Origin: Qipengyuania sp. HL-TH1
GTDB lineage: Bacteria > Pseudomonadota > Alphaproteobacteria > Sphingomonadales > Sphingomonadaceae
Assembly: GCF_036365825.1 (NCBI RefSeq)
Contig: NZ_CP142675.1
Span: forward strand, 620,001-684,000
Direction of reading: 5' to 3'
Length of the DNA: 64,000 nt
The position numbers and the translations under genes were made by a program. Below are positions 44,466 through 54,585 of the stretch, piece after piece; the first letter of the stretch is position 1; every line of letters begins with the position of its first letter. Below the pieces are notes generated by a model. The model was given only the letters and a program-made list of their open reading frames with translations, was not told where the DNA came from and did not search any database.

Positions 44466-45395
44466 CTAGGCGTCCTTCTGTACCCGTTTGCGCATCATGC
44501 CTTCCTGCGCGACGCTGGCGACCAGTTCGCCCTGGCGGTTGAAAATGCGGCCGCGGTTGAATCCGCGGCCGCCACCGCTCCACGGGGCGTCGGTGGCATA
44601 GAGCAGCCATTCATCCGCGCGTGCAGGGCGATGGAACCAGATCGCATGGTCGAGGCTGGCGCCGACCAGTTCGCCGCGCATCCACGACAGGCCGTGCGGA
44701 AGCGCGCTGGTGCCCAGCAGCGTGTAATCGCTGGCATAGGCGATCACCGCGCGGTGCAGCGCTGCGTTCTGTTCGATCGGGGGCAGCGGGGCGACCGTTC
44801 GAAACCAGCTGTGCGCGCGCGGTTCGCGCGGTTCGCTGTTCATCCAGTGCAGCCGGTCGACCGTGCGCATGTCGATCGGGCGGGGGCGCAGGACGAGATT
44901 GCGTTGCTGCTCGGTCATACGGTCACCCGCACGCTCAACCATCTTGTGGCGCATCTCCATATCGCTCTTCAGCTCTTCGGGCGGCGCGACATCGGGCATG
45001 GTCACATCGTCATGCGCCAGCCCGTCCTCGGGCCGCTGGAAGCTGGCGGTAAGGTTGAGAATCGGTCGCGGCGCGCCGCTATCGTCCGGCTGGCTGGCGA
45101 CCACCCGGCGGTTGGCGAAGCTGCGCCCGTCGAAGTCGCGCGCGGTGTTGTAGGCGATATCGACACCTTCCTTGCCGCCGCGCAGGAAATAGGCGTGGAG
45201 CGAATGTGCCTCGAGGCCTTCCGGCGCGGTCGCCTGCGCCGCCTGCAGCGCCTGCGCGATGACCTGCCCGCCAAATACGCGGCCCACTCCGTCAGGCTGC
45301 TTGAGGCCGCTAAAGGCGTCCTCGGCATCGCGGGAAACGGTCAGCAGGCGGATAAAGGCTGCGACGAGCTCTTCTGGTGTCTTTTCAATGCTCAC
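44466..45395 (-). CDS. tesB: Acyl-CoA thioesterase II
   Basis: A 309-residue double hot-dog thioesterase. RVFGGQVIAQALQAAQ and AHSLHAYFLRGGKEGVDIAYN belong to the first domain; the second contains the catalytic Asp region LDHAIWFHRPARADEWLLY and the Thr/Gln set. TesB hydrolyses medium and long acyl-CoAs. Convergent with the phytase gene with five bases between stops. Confidence 0.94.
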   Translation of the reverse strand: MSIEKTPEELVAAFIRLLTVSRDAEDAFSGLKQPDGVGRVFGGQVIAQALQAAQATAPEGLEAHSLHAYFLRGGKEGVDIAYNTARDFDGRSFANRRVVASQPDDSGAPRPILNLTASFQRPEDGLAHDDVTMPDVAPPEELKSDMEMRHKMVERAGDRMTEQQRNLVLRPRPIDMRTVDRLHWMNSEPREPRAHSWFRTVAPLPPIEQNAALHRAVIAYASDYTLLGTSALPHGLSWMRGELVGASLDHAIWFHRPARADEWLLYATDAPWSGGGRGFNRGRIFNRQGELVASVAQEGMMRKRVQKDA

Positions 45396-45427
45396 GCCCA
45401 GCGGTTTGCGGGTGCTTTACGTTTGCG

Positions 45428-46453
45428 TCAAGCGTCACGGGCGCGCGATTGTCGGAAAGCGTAGACTACCAGCCCGATGCTGATGAAAAGCTCGCGATAT
45501 TCGGAGCTGTCGAAGATCATCACCATGGTATGTCCGAAGGCGAGCATGAACAACTGGCCGGCTGCGACCCATACCGCCAGCGTGCTCCATAGCACCGTGC
45601 CATGCCGCGTGATGCTGCTGCGCGCAAAAGCGATGCAGACGCCAAGACCGATCCAGAACGCCGCCTGCACCGGCAGGAGCGTCCAGTGGCTGTAAGTGAA
45701 GACCAGCATTGGCGCGGAGACCGCGGCCACCGTGCGGTCGGGCAGGAAGGGCGCCAGCACGCGCACCAGGGGCCAGCGCGCCACTTCGCTTTCGCGCAGC
45801 AGGGGAAGCAGCATGAGGAAGATGCCGGTGCCCGAATATAGCGCCAGTTCGGTGATGTCGGTGTGGAAATTGTGCAGGTTGAATTCGCCCTGCCAGTTGC
45901 GCGCGGCGACCGCTTCGGGCGTGTCGAAGCCGATCTGACGCTGGAACCAGCTGACCTCTTCCAGGGCCATCAGCGCGAACAGCGCGGTGAAGCCCGCAGC
46001 GATCACTACCGGGATCCAGCGGGGACCATGCGCCGGGGTAAGGCGCAGCACTGTTTGCAAACGCAGCGCCATCAATCCAGCGGCACCGAACAGCAGCAGG
46101 GCGGACAGCCATTCGATCGCGCTATCCTCTGCGCCGACGCGGGCAAAGGCCGCAGGGCTTATCCCGAGCAGGGCCTCGCCAGCGACCGAAAGCAGCGTGA
46201 CCGACCAGGCCAGCATCAATGCGCCGCCGCCTATCCGTTCGCTGTGTATGCGCGCCCCGGCCAGCGCCGCGACGAGCAGGAAGCTCAAGCCGGCGGTTAC
46301 CAGCCTGCGCGTCCAATGCCAGCCATCATGCACCGGCATTTCCTCGCGGGCGAAATGCCAGTCGAATACGCTTTGCTCATAAGCGGCCATGCCGACCAGG
46401 AAGCCAAGCCAGAGGATTGCGCTGGAAAGGATGAACCATTGCGAGCGGGTCAT
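45428..46453 (-). CDS. Polytopic membrane protein, unknown
   Basis: A 341-residue protein with about nine membrane helices, the first at TRSQWFILSSAILWLGFLVG. A loop EEVSWFQRQIGFDTPEAV, then NLHNFHTDITELALYSG, bears conserved-looking His, Glu and Asp residues. No family is recognised. The ATG overlaps the previous gene's stop (ATGA). Last gene of the FemAB-like operon. Confidence 0.75.
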   Translation of the reverse strand: MTRSQWFILSSAILWLGFLVGMAAYEQSVFDWHFAREEMPVHDGWHWTRRLVTAGLSFLLVAALAGARIHSERIGGGALMLAWSVTLLSVAGEALLGISPAAFARVGAEDSAIEWLSALLLFGAAGLMALRLQTVLRLTPAHGPRWIPVVIAAGFTALFALMALEEVSWFQRQIGFDTPEAVAARNWQGEFNLHNFHTDITELALYSGTGIFLMLLPLLRESEVARWPLVRVLAPFLPDRTVAAVSAPMLVFTYSHWTLLPVQAAFWIGLGVCIAFARSSITRHGTVLWSTLAVWVAAGQLFMLAFGHTMVMIFDSSEYRELFISIGLVVYAFRQSRARDA

Positions 46454-47487
46454 GCGGCACGCTCCCACCACGGGGACAGCAGCCGGGACAGCAGCGCGCC
46501 GCGCACGAACAGCAGATCGACCATTTCGGGCCCCGGCTGCGCGCCCATTTCGCTCTTGTATCCCGCGTCCCCCAGGCCCCAGCTGATGCGCGTGATGCCG
46601 TGTTCGGCCGCGCGGGCGAAGTCGTCATACAGCAAGACGCGTCCGGGCCCGAACTGGGTGAAGCGCTGGTCGTAATTGTTGGCAATGTAATAGCGGACAT
46701 CCCCCGCCTGCACCCCGAAGGTGAAGGCCGCCGGAGTATCGCCGAGCCACATCAGGCTGCCGAACAGCATGGCGGCCAGCTGCGGGTCCGCGCAGAGCGC
46801 CTCCCAATAGCCGCGCATTGCGGGGTTGCGGAACTTGGTATCGCCGCCATGGTCGAGCTGGCCGAGCCAGCTTGCCGCCTCGACCTGCGCCATCGCGTCG
46901 CGCTGGGCGGGGGTCCAGTCGGTCCCGGTGAAGAACTCCACGCGCAGCGGTCCGTTTTCTTCCTCGAGCCTGCGCTTGCGCCACCGGTTCTTGCGCTTGG
47001 TCTTCGCCGAGGGCCAATCGCCCTGCGCACCAAGCGCCGCGAGATCCAGTTCGAAGACCCGCCCGAGCGGGCGCGACAGCATGTGCCAACCGGCCATCCG
47101 GGCGGCGGCGCTCAGCATTTCGAGTGACGGGTCGCCGGCTTCCACGGGCCCCAGCCGCCAGATTCGGCCCAGCCGCTCGCGATGATCGCCCAGCGCTTGT
47201 GCGAGCGGCACCACCTGTACATCGCGGGCCAGAGGCACGCCGCGGAACGGCCAGTATCCGCCAGCCACTTCGCGCAGGGTGAGGGGGCCCTTGCGGCGTT
47301 CGTTCAGTGCCAGTCCGGCAAGCGGCGCACCGTGCCTGTCGGCGAGGACGAAGCGATCGGGCGCGGGCGTGGCAGCGTCGAACCATGCAGCGCGCAGGAA
47401 ACTGCGGCGCGCCGGGCCCTGCTCGGCCAGAGCGTCGAATAGCGCGCTGTCGTGAATGCGCCGATCGCCGGACCCCATCCGCTCCAT
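46450..47487 (-). CDS. GNAT/FemAB-like acyltransferase
   Basis: A 345-residue protein of the CelD/BcsL-FemAB-like acetyltransferase group. A first subdomain carries DRFVLADRHGAPLAG. The second includes KTKRKNRWRKRRLEEENGPL, ASWLGQ, GDTPAAFTFGV, VRYYIANNYDQRFTQFGPG and GDAGYKSEMGAQ, the GNAT substrate-channel segment. Related proteins transfer amino acids or acyl groups to cell-wall or polysaccharide substrates. ATG 47487 follows the oxygenase stop by seven bases. Confidence 0.75.
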   Translation of the reverse strand: MERMGSGDRRIHDSALFDALAEQGPARRSFLRAAWFDAATPAPDRFVLADRHGAPLAGLALNERRKGPLTLREVAGGYWPFRGVPLARDVQVVPLAQALGDHRERLGRIWRLGPVEAGDPSLEMLSAAARMAGWHMLSRPLGRVFELDLAALGAQGDWPSAKTKRKNRWRKRRLEEENGPLRVEFFTGTDWTPAQRDAMAQVEAASWLGQLDHGGDTKFRNPAMRGYWEALCADPQLAAMLFGSLMWLGDTPAAFTFGVQAGDVRYYIANNYDQRFTQFGPGRVLLYDDFARAAEHGITRISWGLGDAGYKSEMGAQPGPEMVDLLFVRGALLSRLLSPWWERAA

Positions 47488-47494
47488 CGACAGC

Positions 47495-48373
47495 CTATCC
47501 CGGGGTCCCGAAGGCTTTGCGCCACGCGCGGTAGGCAAGGGATTTGGCAGTGTTCCGGGCAGGCCAGCGCCGGGGCGGCGCGGGGGTGATGCCGAGCTTG
47601 CGTACCAGGCCGTTGAAGCACCGCGCGCCAGCCTCGGCATAGCTCCATTCGCTGCGCCAGGTGATCGAAAGCGAGAGCGAGGGTTCCGAACCGTTGTTGA
47701 CGAAATGCGGGGCCATCACCGGGACGTATACGGCTTCGCCCGGCTCGAGGGCGATGGCCAGACCGCCGGACCGCAAGCTCTCGTCCCACGGCAATTCGCG
47801 CGGTCCGCCCAAGTGATAGCTTTCATGGACCGTATCGGGTGCGTAACGCGTGTCGCCTGCGGGGAACTGCGTCATCACCTTCGTGCCCTTCACCTGCAGC
47901 AGGATATTGTGCTCGGGGTCGAAGTGATAGGGCGTCACCGCGTTCGGGCTGGAAGTGAAAATGAACCCCTGCGGCGTCAGCATTTTGCCGGTGGCGGCCT
48001 CGATCGACGGTCGCAGTTCTTCGAGCAGCGCCATCAGCAGGGCTTCGTAGGCCGGGACCTGCTCGATATTCTTGAGCACTGCCCAGCTGTTGCTGGTGGC
48101 AATATGCCGGATCGTTTCGCCGATGGTCATGCCGTTGGAACCGGGCTTGCCGTCGATCCCGATCGGCAGATCGCCGCGATTGTACTCGACCGATGCGGCG
48201 GGCAGGTCCTCGCCCAATTGCGCAAGCCGGTCCAGCGACAGGCGCGCGTCGGCATCCAGCCGGTGGCGCAGGACATGCGGCGTTTCCGGATAGCCGCGAG
48301 CAAAGGCGGCCACGGACTGGTGCGGGAACACGCGGATCGCTGCTGCGGAGAGGGCGGGATCGTGTTTGGTCAC
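47495..48373 (-). CDS. JmjC/cupin-like Fe(II)/2-oxoglutarate oxygenase
   Basis: A 292-residue cupin-8/JmjC-type protein. The iron motif HxD is in TPYHFDPEHN, the distal His in APHFVNNGSEPSL, and SITWRSEWSYAEAG completes the barrel. Such enzymes hydroxylate proteins or peptides. It starts at GTG 48373, overlapping the preceding stop (GTGA), so it is coupled to the FemAB-like gene. Substrate unknown; the neighbours suggest peptide or amino-acid chemistry. Confidence 0.78.
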   Translation of the reverse strand: MTKHDPALSAAAIRVFPHQSVAAFARGYPETPHVLRHRLDADARLSLDRLAQLGEDLPAASVEYNRGDLPIGIDGKPGSNGMTIGETIRHIATSNSWAVLKNIEQVPAYEALLMALLEELRPSIEAATGKMLTPQGFIFTSSPNAVTPYHFDPEHNILLQVKGTKVMTQFPAGDTRYAPDTVHESYHLGGPRELPWDESLRSGGLAIALEPGEAVYVPVMAPHFVNNGSEPSLSLSITWRSEWSYAEAGARCFNGLVRKLGITPAPPRRWPARNTAKSLAYRAWRKAFGTPG

Positions 48374-49544
48374 TGCCTTTTCCCCGTGCGGTAGAGTTCG
48401 ATCGCCGTCAGCGCGGCCCCGATCCCGCGGCGGAGACGTCCGCCGATGGGGATGGTGAGCATCGCGATTTCGCGGCGGTCAGGCCAAATCTGTCCTATCA
48501 TCGGGTGGTCCGGTGCTGCGCAACTGTCCGACAGCGTAACACTCTTGCATTCCAGAATGGCGAGGTTTTCGACCTGCAACAGCATTCCGGGTGAAAGTTT
48601 CGAGAGGCTCTCGTCATACGCCGTCTTGAAGCCGAAAGCGTGAGGGGGGTGACGAAGCTGGTCAGCATGGCCACCGGGCGCCCGCCGAGATGGAAGGCGA
48701 GCCGTTCCAGTTTGCCCAGCTTGGCCGCTTCGGTCAGGCTGGCGCGAAACAGCGCTTCGGTCGCGGGCGCGCTAGCCATGGCGGAGCCCTGTTCCCCCTT
48801 CCAGCCGGCACGTTCGAGCGCGAGAAACTCGTCGATCCAGCGATCGACGCCGGTTTCGTCAGTCTGGCGCGAGAAGACGAAATGCCCCGATTCTTCAAGG
48901 CGGCGGCGCTTGCGCTGCAGTTCCTTGCGCCTTTTTCTGTCGAGCGCAGACCTGAGATGTTCCTGGGGCGCCGGTCCGGATCGCAACACGGCACGTTGCA
49001 GGCTATGGACGACGCTCAGCTTGCGGCCAGTGGTGGCGGAAATGTCCTGTAATGCGGTGTAGCTGGCGCCGTCGGCCGGGATGTGGGTCAGATGCAGGAA
49101 AACGCTGGTGCCCGCATGGCTATCGCACCAATCGAGCAAATATTCCCAGAACGGCCGCGAATAGCCTTCCTTGACGAGCGGTTCGCCGCAGAACGCATTG
49201 GCGTGTACCCAATTGGCAAGGTGCGGCACAGGCTGCCCGTGATAGTCCCTGTCGCGCATCAGCGGCATCAGCCCGACCAGTTCGCCATCGGATACATGGC
49301 AGGCGAGGAATATGCTTCCACCAGGATCGAAGTGGCGCAGCGAATGCGCCAAAAACCATTCTTCGGCAAAGGGGTTCGGCGTGGCGCAATGTTGCGCAAG
49401 ACGGCGCCAATGTTCGGCAAAGCTGCTGCCGACAACCCCCGTCCACGGCAGGACCGAGAATCCTTCGGTGAGGGCTGCATCTGCGGGAAGCTCCCGAGCG
49501 CGATCGGACCATGCACCGGTCGCAAGATCGTCAATATGCGTCAC
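48370..49544 (-). pseudogene. FemAB/GNAT-like acyltransferase, frameshifted in a homopolymer
   Basis: The uninterrupted frame from ATG 49544 reads as a FemAB/GNAT-like protein (SFAEHWRRLAQ, AFCGEPLVKEGYSRPFWEYL, DRKRRKELQRKRRRLEESG) until SFVTP, then turns to Arg/Ser-rich nonsense and stops at 48498. In the next frame, AFGFKTAYDESLSKLSPGML, LQVENLAILECKS and a normal C-terminus run to 48370. One more C in the run of six at 48644-48649 restores a 391-residue protein. It overlaps the oxygenase start by four bases. First gene of the operon. Confidence 0.85.
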
Positions 49545-49628
49545 TCGGCCCTCCTTTGGGGCGAAAGCTTAGGGGGCAAGGCGCTTAAACTCGGTTAACG
49601 CGCTGAAAAGGATGGCGCTAAAAGGGAA

Positions 49629-49658
49629 GGGCGGCGGCACCTGGTGATGCCGCCGCCC
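49629..49658 (-). terminator. Intrinsic terminator of hppA
   Basis: Perfect 11-bp stem GGGCGGCGGCA/TGCCGCCGCCC with an eight-base loop, 23 bases past the hppA stop, followed on the minus strand by TTCCCTTTT. Confidence 0.8.
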
Positions 49659-49680
49659 CTCGACTTGGTTGGGTCGGAGA

Positions 49681-51837
49681 TCAGCCCGCCGCAAGTGCTG
49701 CCAGCAGCAACAGGGCGACAATATTGGTGATCTTGATCATCGGGTTCACCGCCGGACCAGCCGTGTCCTTGTAGGGATCGCCCACGGTATCGCCGGTCAC
49801 TGCGGCCTTGTGGGCTTCGCTGCCCTTGCCGCCGTGATGGCCGTCCTCGATATATTTCTTCGCATTGTCCCATGCGCCGCCACCGGCGGTCATCGAGAGC
49901 GCGACGAAGATCCCGCCGATAATCACGCCGAGGAGCAGGGCCCCGACAGCGGCGAAGGCGTTCTCCTGCCCGGCGAGGAAGTAGATCGCATAATAAACCA
50001 CGATCGGCGCCAGCACCGGCAGCAGCGAGGGCACGATCATTTCCTTGATCGCGGCCTTGGTGACGAGATCCACCGTGCGGGCGTAGTCGGGCTTGCTGGT
50101 GCCCGCCATGATCCCCGGGTCGCCCGCGAACTGGTCGCGCACATCCTTGACCACGTCGCCAGCGGCGCGGCCCACCGCGGTCATGCCCATCGCACCGAAC
50201 AGGTACGGGAGCAGCGCGCCGAGCAGCAGGCCAACGATCACGTAAGGGTTCTCGAGGCTGAAATCGACGTCCGCATCGGGGAAGAACTCCGCGAGGTCGG
50301 TCGTATAGGCCGCGAACAGCACCAGTGCGCCCAGACCTGCCGAACCGATCGCGTAGCCCTTGGTCACCGCCTTGGTGGTATTGCCCACTGCGTCGAGCAG
50401 ATCGGTCTTTTCGCGCACGCTGTCGTCGAGACCGGCCATTTCGGCAATTCCGCCGGCATTGTCGGTCACCGGACCATAGGCATCGAGTGCCACGACCATG
50501 CCTGCCAGGGCCAACATGGCGGTGGCCGCATAGGCGATCCCCATCAGCCCGGCGAGCTGGAAGGAGGCGATGATGCCGGCGACGATCACCAGCGTCGGCA
50601 GCGCGGTCGATTCAAGGCTGATTGCCAGACCCTGGATCACATTGGTGCCATGACCCGTCTCCGAAGCCTTGGCGATCGACTTCACCGGGCGGAAATTGGT
50701 GCCGGTGTAGTATTCGGTGATCCAGATGATCAGGCCGGTGATGGCCAGACCGACGACCGAACTCCAGAACAGGTCCCAGCCGGTGAAGGTGCGGACCTGT
50801 TCGGCCATACCTTCTTCCGCCAGCGGGGCGCCCGGGTCGATCCCGGCGGGTGCGCCGCCGATTTCGGTAGTCATCCCGCCAAGTGCCTGGTCCATGACCA
50901 GCCAGATCAGCGGTACCGCCAGCACGGCGGTGATGATGAAGCCCTTGTACATCGCGCCCATCACGTTCGTACTGCCTTTGCCGAGCTTCACGAAATAGGT
51001 CCCGATGATGCTGGTGACGATACATGCACCGCCGATCAGCAGCGGCAGGGCCATCATCGGCATGAGCAGGTCGCCCAGCGCGTCGCCGAAAAGCAGCGCG
51101 GTGAGGACCATCGTGGCACCCACGGTGACGACATAGGTTTCGAACAGATCGGCAGCCATGCCCGCACAGTCGCCGACATTGTCACCGACATTGTCGGCGA
51201 TGACCGCAGGGTTGCGCGGATCGTCTTCGGGGATGCCCGCCTCGACCTTGCCGACGAGGTCGGCACCGACATCGGCGGCCTTGGTGAAAATCCCGCCGCC
51301 AAGACGCGCGAAGATCGAGATCAGCGAGGCCCCGAAGGCGAGGCCGATGAGGCCGTCGATGACTTCACGGCTGTTGGGTGCATGCCCGCCGGGTCCGGTG
51401 AGATACCAGAAGAACACCGCGATCGCGAGCAGCGCGAGGCCGGCCACCAGCATGCCGGTGATTGCACCTGCGCGAAAGGCGAGGGTCAGGCCCTGCTGCA
51501 AGCCGCTTTGCGCGGCGGCGGCCGTGCGGACGTTGGCCCGCACCGAGATGTTCATCCCGATGAAGCCCGCGAGACCCGACAGGATCGCCCCGATGACAAA
51601 GCCGATCGTCGGCACGGTGCCGAGGAACACGAATACCAGCACCGCCACGACCACGCCGACGAGCGCGATGGTGGTGTACTGCCGTTTGAGATAGGCCTGC
51701 GCGCCTTCCTGGATTGCGCTGGCGATTTCCTGCATTCGCTCGTTGCCGGCGCCTGCGCCAAGCACCTGGCGGCTGGTGACGAAGCCGTACACGACGGCCA
51801 GCAGTCCCAGCAGAATTGCTATGAGAACTAGGTCCAC
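49681..51837 (-). CDS. hppA: Membrane-bound proton-translocating pyrophosphatase
   Basis: A 718-residue H+-pyrophosphatase with about sixteen helices. It contains the PPi/Mg site [30 protein letters not shown] and [19 protein letters not shown]. The [10 protein letters not shown] segment has Lys where K+-dependent enzymes have Ala, so it should be potassium-independent. It conserves pyrophosphate energy as a proton gradient. Starts at GTG 51837 with AGGGGG upstream. Confidence 0.95.
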   Translation of the reverse strand: MDLVLIAILLGLLAVVYGFVTSRQVLGAGAGNERMQEIASAIQEGAQAYLKRQYTTIALVGVVVAVLVFVFLGTVPTIGFVIGAILSGLAGFIGMNISVRANVRTAAAAQSGLQQGLTLAFRAGAITGMLVAGLALLAIAVFFWYLTGPGGHAPNSREVIDGLIGLAFGASLISIFARLGGGIFTKAADVGADLVGKVEAGIPEDDPRNPAVIADNVGDNVGDCAGMAADLFETYVVTVGATMVLTALLFGDALGDLLMPMMALPLLIGGACIVTSIIGTYFVKLGKGSTNVMGAMYKGFIITAVLAVPLIWLVMDQALGGMTTEIGGAPAGIDPGAPLAEEGMAEQVRTFTGWDLFWSSVVGLAITGLIIWITEYYTGTNFRPVKSIAKASETGHGTNVIQGLAISLESTALPTLVIVAGIIASFQLAGLMGIAYAATAMLALAGMVVALDAYGPVTDNAGGIAEMAGLDDSVREKTDLLDAVGNTTKAVTKGYAIGSAGLGALVLFAAYTTDLAEFFPDADVDFSLENPYVIVGLLLGALLPYLFGAMGMTAVGRAAGDVVKDVRDQFAGDPGIMAGTSKPDYARTVDLVTKAAIKEMIVPSLLPVLAPIVVYYAIYFLAGQENAFAAVGALLLGVIIGGIFVALSMTAGGGAWDNAKKYIEDGHHGGKGSEAHKAAVTGDTVGDPYKDTAGPAVNPMIKITNIVALLLLAALAAG

Positions 51838-51910
51838 GAAATTTCCCCCTCCCGTTTGATTTTTATATTTATGCGCCCCGGCGTGGGAAACGCCGGAGCA
51901 CGTCTCGAGA

Positions 51911-51938
51911 GGTATAAGCGGCGCGGGTTGCGTGACAA
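51911..51938 (-). promoter_or_regulatory. Candidate sigma-70 promoter for hppA
   Basis: On the minus strand TTGTCA (51938-51933) and TATACC (51916-51911) are 16 bases apart, 74 bases before the start codon. A small hairpin (CCGGCGT/ACGCCGG, 51878-51896) lies in the leader and could also end thiL transcripts. Confidence 0.4.
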
Positions 51939-51989
51939 GGCCGAAATGCGCAGCAATCGGAACCTGCCAGCTGCGTGCGGCGCAACCGA

Positions 51990-52850
51990 TCAGTGGCGGT
52001 AGCCGAGACCGTCTTCGGGCGTGAGGATGGCCCCGTCCAGCGCGAGCCGGGCCGGACCCTCGGCAACCGTCCCGATACGCGTTGCGGGGACGGGCAAATC
52101 GGCGTCGGGCGACGCGGTGAACAGCAATTGGTAATCGTCGCCCCAGCGCATGCATTCGTCCGCGCGTTCGGGGTCGGCGACGGGGATCGCGCCGCGATCG
52201 AGGTGGAACCTGACATCGCTCGCTTTCGCCATGCGCCAGCTGTCGAGCAGCAGACCGTCCGAGATGTCCATCATCGCGCCGACATGCGGTGCCAGGGCGC
52301 GCCCTTCGGCCAGTAGCGGACGGGGGCGGCGATAAGCAAGGTCGTCGGCGCTGCCAGACCCGCGATCGACCATTCCCAGCATTGCCCGGCCAAGCGTGCC
52401 GGTGACGAAGATCGCGTCGCCTGCACGCGCGCTGCGCCGGTCGGGGACGGGCGTGTGCGTGGCCCGGCCGATTGCGGTGCAGCCCCACACACGGCGTCCA
52501 TCGGCGCGCACCGTGTCCCCGCCCAACAGCGGGGTGGCATAGGTCTCGAGCACCTCGCGCAGGCCCGCGACGAAGCCTTCGTCGGCGTCGCCCAGCATAT
52601 GCGATACCAGCACCCCGACGGGGGCGGCGCCCTTGGCGGCAAGATCGGACAGGTTCACCGCCACCAGCTTCCACGCGATATCGGCCGGGTCCTCGTCCTC
52701 GCGGACATGGACGCCCTGGACCAGCGTATCGTGCGTCAGGACGAGCTGTTCGCCGCCGATTTCGATAATCGCGGCGTCATCGTCGAGGCCGCGCGCGGCG
52801 GGCGTGTCGGCCAGCGCCTTCAGCGCGGCGATGAACGCGCTTTCGTTCAG
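51990..52850 (-). CDS. thiL: Thiamine-monophosphate kinase, probable CTG start
   Basis: A 286-residue kinase making thiamine diphosphate. The N-terminal [20 protein letters not shown] and [34 protein letters not shown] and [11 protein letters not shown] are all ThiL motifs. No ATG, GTG or TTG exists in frame before the essential GLDDDAA segment; the first GTG is after it. The only codon at the expected place is CTG 52850, whose bases overlap the nusB stop (CTGA). A CTG start coupled to nusB is the simplest reading. Confidence 0.85.
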   Translation of the reverse strand: MNESAFIAALKALADTPAARGLDDDAAIIEIGGEQLVLTHDTLVQGVHVREDEDPADIAWKLVAVNLSDLAAKGAAPVGVLVSHMLGDADEGFVAGLREVLETYATPLLGGDTVRADGRRVWGCTAIGRATHTPVPDRRSARAGDAIFVTGTLGRAMLGMVDRGSGSADDLAYRRPRPLLAEGRALAPHVGAMMDISDGLLLDSWRMAKASDVRFHLDRGAIPVADPERADECMRWGDDYQLLFTASPDADLPVPATRIGTVAEGPARLALDGAILTPEDGLGYRH

Positions 52851-53299
52851 CGCCCCGCCTCTTTGGCGACCGCATCGAGAATGCCGTTGACGAATTTCGC
52901 CTCGCGATCGTCGAAGAACGCCTTGGCGACATCGACATATTCGCTGATCGAACTCGCCTTGGGCACATCGGGCCGGGCGATCAGTTCATAGGTGCCTGCG
53001 CGCAGGATCTGCAGCATGGTCTTGTCGAGCCGTGCCAGCGTCCATCCCTGCGCCAGACGCGCGGTCAGACGCTCGTCGATTTCTTCGCGCCGCGCATCCA
53101 CCCCACCGACGATATCGTCGAAGAAGTCGGTGTCGGCATCGGCATATTCCTCGTCCTCGATCACGCGGCCGAGGCGATGCTGGTGGAATTCGTCGAGCAG
53201 GCGGGCAAGCTTGGTGCCCTCCATATGCTGCTGGTAAAGCGCCTGGACAGCGCCGAGGCGGGCGGCGCTGCGGGCCTGGGATTTGGGGTTCTGGCTCAT
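52847..53299 (-). CDS. nusB: Transcription antitermination factor NusB
   Basis: A 150-residue helical protein of the NusB family: SAARLGAVQALYQQHMEG near the start, and ILRAGTYELIARPDVP, with ISEYVDVAKAFF and EAKFVNGILDAVAKEAG at the end. It binds boxA with NusE for rRNA antitermination. ATGA overlap with hisD and CTGA overlap with thiL. Confidence 0.95.
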   Translation of the reverse strand: MSQNPKSQARSAARLGAVQALYQQHMEGTKLARLLDEFHQHRLGRVIEDEEYADADTDFFDDIVGGVDARREEIDERLTARLAQGWTLARLDKTMLQILRAGTYELIARPDVPKASSISEYVDVAKAFFDDREAKFVNGILDAVAKEAGR

Positions 53300-54585
53300 T
53301 TCAGTCTCGTGGAAATCGATAGGGCGTGCGCGGGAAGGCCTTCGGCTTCGGCCAGCTTCACCGCTGCGGGGCCGATGGCGGCAAGCGCGGCGTGGGAAGC
53401 ATCGATAAAGCTGGTGCGCTTCATGAAATCGAGCACCGACAGTCCGCTCGCAAAACGGGCGCGGCGGCCAGTGGGAAGGACGTGGTTGGGACCGGCGATA
53501 TAATCGCCGACCGCTTCGGGCGTGTGCCGGCCGAGGAAGACGCTGCCGGCATGGCGCAACCGGTCGAACAGCGCCTGCGGCTCGTCGACCATCAGCTCGA
53601 CATGCTCCGCCGCTAGCCGGTCCGACAGGGCGGGGGCTTCATCGAGGCTGTCGACAATCATGATCAGCCCGTGACCATCCCAGCTGGTCTTGGCGGTCTT
53701 GGCGGTCGACAGCCTCATCAGTGCGACATCGATCGCATCTTCGACCTGGCGCGCCAGCGGCTCGCTGTCGGTGATCAGGATCGACTGGCTGGTCGGGTCG
53801 TGTTCGGCCTGGCTGAGCAGGTCGGCGGCGATCCAGTCGGGATTGTTATTGCCATCGGCGATGACGAGGATCTCGCTGGGCCCGGCGACCATGTCGATCC
53901 CGACCACGCCATACAGCTGGCGCTTGGCTTCGGCGACCCAGGCATTGCCCGGTCCGGCAATGACATCGACCTTGCCGATCCGCTCGGTGCCATAGGCGAG
54001 CGCGGCCACGGCTTGCGCACCGCCGACCCGCCAGATCTCGTCCACCCCCGCGATATGCGCGGCGGCGAGCACCAGTTGATTGACCTCGCCCTTGGGCGTC
54101 GGGGTGGTGACCACCAGCCGTTCGACGCCCGCGACCTTGGCGGGGATCGCATTCATCAGCAGCGAGGAGGGATAGGCCGCGCGTCCGCCAGGAACATAGA
54201 GCCCGGCAGCATCGACGGCATTCCAGCGGGCGCCCAGCCGCATGCCGATATCGTCGGTATAGTCGCGATCTTCGGGCAATTGCCCTTCGTGATAGGCGCG
54301 GATGCGGCTGGCCGCGAGTTCGAGCGCATCGCGCAGCTCGGGGTCGAGCGCGTCATAGGCGGCGTGGCAATCGGCAGCGTCGATCCGCCAGTCGGTGTCT
54401 TCGCTCAGCCGGTGATGGTCGAAGCGCGCGGTGTAATCGACCAGCGCATCATCGCCGCGCTCGCGCACTTCATTGATCATGTTCGCGACATCGCGCCCGA
54501 CCTGCGTGTCGCTTTCGCGCCGGTTGCGCACGATGCGCGCAAAGGCGTTCTCGAAGCCCTCAGCCGAAGTTCGTAACCATCGCAT
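53296..54585 (-). CDS. hisD: Histidinol dehydrogenase
   Basis: A 429-residue enzyme performing the last two oxidations of histidine synthesis. The PGGRAAYPSSLLMN loop, VDVIAGPGNAWVAEAKRQL, GPSEILVIAD, zinc residues in LLSQAEHDP, and TPEAVGDYIAGPNHVLPT are all conserved. ATG 54585 overlaps the hisG stop by one base. Confidence 0.96.
   Translation of the reverse strand: MRWLRTSAEGFENAFARIVRNRRESDTQVGRDVANMINEVRERGDDALVDYTARFDHHRLSEDTDWRIDAADCHAAYDALDPELRDALELAASRIRAYHEGQLPEDRDYTDDIGMRLGARWNAVDAAGLYVPGGRAAYPSSLLMNAIPAKVAGVERLVVTTPTPKGEVNQLVLAAAHIAGVDEIWRVGGAQAVAALAYGTERIGKVDVIAGPGNAWVAEAKRQLYGVVGIDMVAGPSEILVIADGNNNPDWIAADLLSQAEHDPTSQSILITDSEPLARQVEDAIDVALMRLSTAKTAKTSWDGHGLIMIVDSLDEAPALSDRLAAEHVELMVDEPQALFDRLRHAGSVFLGRHTPEAVGDYIAGPNHVLPTGRRARFASGLSVLDFMKRTSFIDASHAALAAIGPAAVKLAEAEGLPAHALSISTRLK

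Noticed and set aside
49669..51831. 720-residue plus-strand reading frame opposite hppA
   Set aside because: His/Asp/Arg/Gln-rich antisense artefact of a high-GC gene; hppA on the other strand has all catalytic motifs.
51838..51989. TPP riboswitch near thiL
   Set aside because: No THI-box-like sequence is visible, and the gap is downstream of thiL.
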